In this document: positions 7,140 through 8,157 of the stretch, in pieces | How the letters are laid out: every line of letters starts with the position of its first letter | How positions within the stretch are numbered: position 1 is the first letter of the stretch | NCBI GenBank assembly: GCA_017652545.1 | Contig: JAGCAV010000512.1 | Location: 1-8,157, forward strand | Reading direction: 5' to 3' | DNA length: 8,157 nucleotides | DNA from: Lachnospiraceae bacterium | GTDB taxonomy: Bacteria > Bacillota_A > Clostridia > Lachnospirales > Lachnospiraceae | Notes under the pieces: generated by a model | Database searches by the model: none | What the model saw: only the letters and a program-made list of their open reading frames with translations | Told to the model about the DNA's origin: nothing | Made by a program: the position numbers and the translations under genes

Positions 7140-7212
7140 CTATTCCAGGAAAAACAGAAGTCATTGTTGGTCTGAATTGCAACCGTTGTCAATAATCTGA
7201 AAGGAGAAACGC

Positions 7213-7506
7213 ATGGAGACAAGGAAGGAACACACATATCAGCCAATTGTTTCAGAAAGAGAATACTACGATCTGGAGCACCGCTCGGAAATCCGCGAAG
7301 GAGCCAGGAAGCTCCGGAGACAATATCTCCGTTATAAGGAAGCAGAGATCATCTACAGCATGTCCCACAAGAAACTGCTGGAGCTTGCCGGAAAGGCGGG
7401 TGCAATCTTCCGGATGGATGGAACAGTCCTGATCAAACGGGATATCTTTGACAGATATCTGGAGCAGTTCAGAGAGGAAAGCACATTGAAGCGCGGACGG
7501 AGGTAA
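7213..7506 (+). CDS. Small DUF6462-like putative DNA-binding protein, first paralogue
   Basis: This 97-residue basic protein has a C-terminal half that looks like an excisionase/MerR-type winged helix: 'LRYKEAEIIYSMSHKKLLELAGKAGAIFRMDGTVLIKRDIFDRYLEQF'. It reads as 'site enters reading mode by helix, turn, recognition helix, then a strand pair ending at IKRDIF..YL', the layout of Xis-like helix-turn-helix proteins. From memory it resembles DUF6462, common on Lachnospiraceae mobile elements; the function of that family is not established. It aligns without gaps to the next gene's product (18 of 52 positions identical, residues 35-86 versus 21-72). AAGGAG 6 nt before the ATG is a good ribosome binding site. 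It opens a three-gene set with its paralogue and parA. A regulatory or excision role is inference. Confidence 0.75.
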   Translation: METRKEHTYQPIVSEREYYDLEHRSEIREGARKLRRQYLRYKEAEIIYSMSHKKLLELAGKAGAIFRMDGTVLIKRDIFDRYLEQFREESTLKRGRR

Positions 7507-7511
7507 GCGAT

Positions 7512-7769
7512 ATGAGTGGCTGTATATGGAAGTTTTCAGATCAGATTGATGAAGTTGATGTGGAGATGCTTCGCAGAGACTTTATTACGTTCAGGGAGGC
7601 AATGGAATACTACGGGCTTAATGAAAAGCCCGTGGTACGGTTAGCCAGAGAAGCCGGATCTGTATACAAGATCGGGAAAATGGTCAGGATTCGCAGATCC
7701 ATTTTTGAAGAATATCTCAGGCAGACACAGTATATCGGCAGGCAGGAGATTTTCTGCGAAACGAATTAA
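7512..7769 (+). CDS. Small DUF6462-like putative DNA-binding protein, second paralogue
   Basis: This 85-residue protein is a diverged paralogue of the one before it. It shares RR at the start of the domain, 'EA...Y', 'LA..AG', then 'V.I.R.IF..YL.Q'. The visible domain runs from residue 21 to 72 and has the same predicted helix-turn-helix plus wing layout; residues 1-20 are acidic and unique. The gene begins 5 nt after the previous stop, and its ribosome binding site GGAGG (7499-7503) overlaps the end of the upstream gene, so the two are almost certainly co-transcribed. parA follows after 15 nt. The pair may act as a heterodimer or bind related sites, but that is inference. Confidence 0.72.
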   Translation: MSGCIWKFSDQIDEVDVEMLRRDFITFREAMEYYGLNEKPVVRLAREAGSVYKIGKMVRIRRSIFEEYLRQTQYIGRQEIFCETN

Positions 7770-7784
7770 AGGGAGGACATTGAG

Positions 7785-8157
7785 ATGTGTATTGTCTACG
7801 CAATTGCAAACCAGAAGGGTGACTGCTCGAAAACCTCGGTAACAGTCAATTTAGGAGTTGGTCTAGCCATGGAAGGGAAAAAGGTACTCGTAATTGACGC
7901 AGATCCACAGGGAAGCTTAACGATCAGCCTGGGGTATCCGGATCCTGACGAAATTCCACTGACACTGGCTACGGTTATGACAGATATCATCAATGAGAAT
8001 GATTTTGATGAAGCATATGGATTGCTACACCATCAGGAGGGGATAGACTTGTTGCCGGCAAATATGGATTTATCCGGCATTGAGGTCTCTCTTGCCAATG
8101 CCATGAGCAGGGAAATGATACTGAAAGAATATATTGAGATGGTTCATGACAGGTACG
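7785..8157 (+). CDS. ParA-family partition ATPase with atypical Walker A, 3' truncated by the window
   Basis: The first 124 residues are visible and the frame runs off the right edge. The protein belongs to the ParA/Soj/MinD deviant Walker A ATPases, which move or space plasmid and chromosome cargo along the nucleoid with a ParB partner. The start 'YAIANQKG', then 'VNLGVGLAMEGKKVLVIDADPQGSLT' with D38 and D40, is typical. The phosphate loop reads KGDCSKTS (K11-S18) where KGGxGKT[T/S] is usual. Both lysines (signature K11 and K16) and T17 are kept, but the third residue is Asp instead of Gly, and the fifth is Ser instead of Gly. GGGAGG (7771-7776) lies 8 nt before the ATG. Codon use looks more AT-rich than in the housekeeping genes. 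No N-terminal helix-turn-helix is present, so it is the short ParA type. A parB partner, if any, lies outside the window. Confidence 0.88.
   Translation, partial: MCIVYAIANQKGDCSKTSVTVNLGVGLAMEGKKVLVIDADPQGSLTISLGYPDPDEIPLTLATVMTDIINENDFDEAYGLLHHQEGIDLLPANMDLSGIEVSLANAMSREMILKEYIEMVHDRY

Larger units (their letters stand above)
6959..7212. other. Intergenic junction between lysS and an accessory module
   Basis: This 254-nt stretch has no convincing gene. From left to right it holds: a weak 5-bp hairpin CCGCA-ACCA-TGCGG followed by GTTTCC (6962-6981); an exact 11-bp tandem repeat (6999-7020); a 6-bp inverted repeat CATCAC/GTGATG (7030-7035/7051-7056); a 6-bp inverted repeat ACAATA/TATTGT (7076-7081/7090-7095); a strong intrinsic terminator (7102-7139); and AAGGAG (7201-7206) 6 nt before the next gene's ATG. 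No good sigma-A promoter was found for the downstream genes. The two TTGACA hexamers in the repeats lack a -10 box at proper spacing. Confidence 0.6.

Noticed and set aside
1..8157. CRISPR arrays, tRNA or rRNA genes, insertion sequences
   Set aside because: No regularly spaced repeats, cloverleaf-like segments with a conserved T-loop, rRNA sequence or transposase motifs were found by reading the window.

Overview
The window is about 8.2 kb of moderately GC-rich DNA. It reads as a chromosome of a Gram-positive Clostridia, most likely a Lachnospiraceae member. The pointers are the housekeeping order argF - birA - small DUF6145-like gene - dusB - greA - lysS, a Cys-rich membrane protein of a type I associate with that family, an Asn/Gln-rich LysRS N-terminus, and DUF6462-like genes beside a ParA gene at the right edge. 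The taxonomic call is inference from gene content; no 16S or other marker is present. All recognised genes lie on the + strand.

Layout. (1) 1-410 is the 3' end of a secreted or surface protein carrying two bacterial Ig-like (BIG2) repeats. (2) 468-1238 encodes an uncharacterised multi-pass membrane protein with Cys clusters. (3) 1308-3668 is a tightly packed set: ornithine carbamoyltransferase (argF), a biotin ligase/repressor (birA) that overlaps argF by an ATGA, and a small DUF6145-like protein that overlaps birA. (4) 3788-6958 is a translation/transcription maintenance block: tRNA-dihydrouridine synthase (dusB), GreA and class II lysyl-tRNA synthetase (lysS). An exact-consensus sigma-A promoter (TTGACA, 17 nt, TATAAT) lies across the dusB stop codon and should drive greA-lysS. 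(5) 6959-7212 is a 254-nt intergenic region with an exact 11-bp tandem repeat, other copies of its TGACAA core, and a strong intrinsic terminator. (6) From 7213 to the right edge is what looks like the start of an accessory (plasmid-, ICE- or phage-like) module: two small paralogous DNA-binding-like proteins followed by a ParA-family ATPase with an unusual Walker A loop, cut off by the window.

How it fits together. Regions 1-4 are ordinary chromosome. They cover arginine biosynthesis or catabolism, biotin charging with biotin-dependent repression, tRNA modification, rescue of stalled RNA polymerase and tRNA charging. The probable core/accessory junction is in the intergenic region after lysS. 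No CRISPR array, tRNA, rRNA or insertion sequence was seen. I found no clearly new system fully inside the window. The most interesting parts are the junction with its repeats, the atypical ParA, and the Cys-cluster membrane protein.
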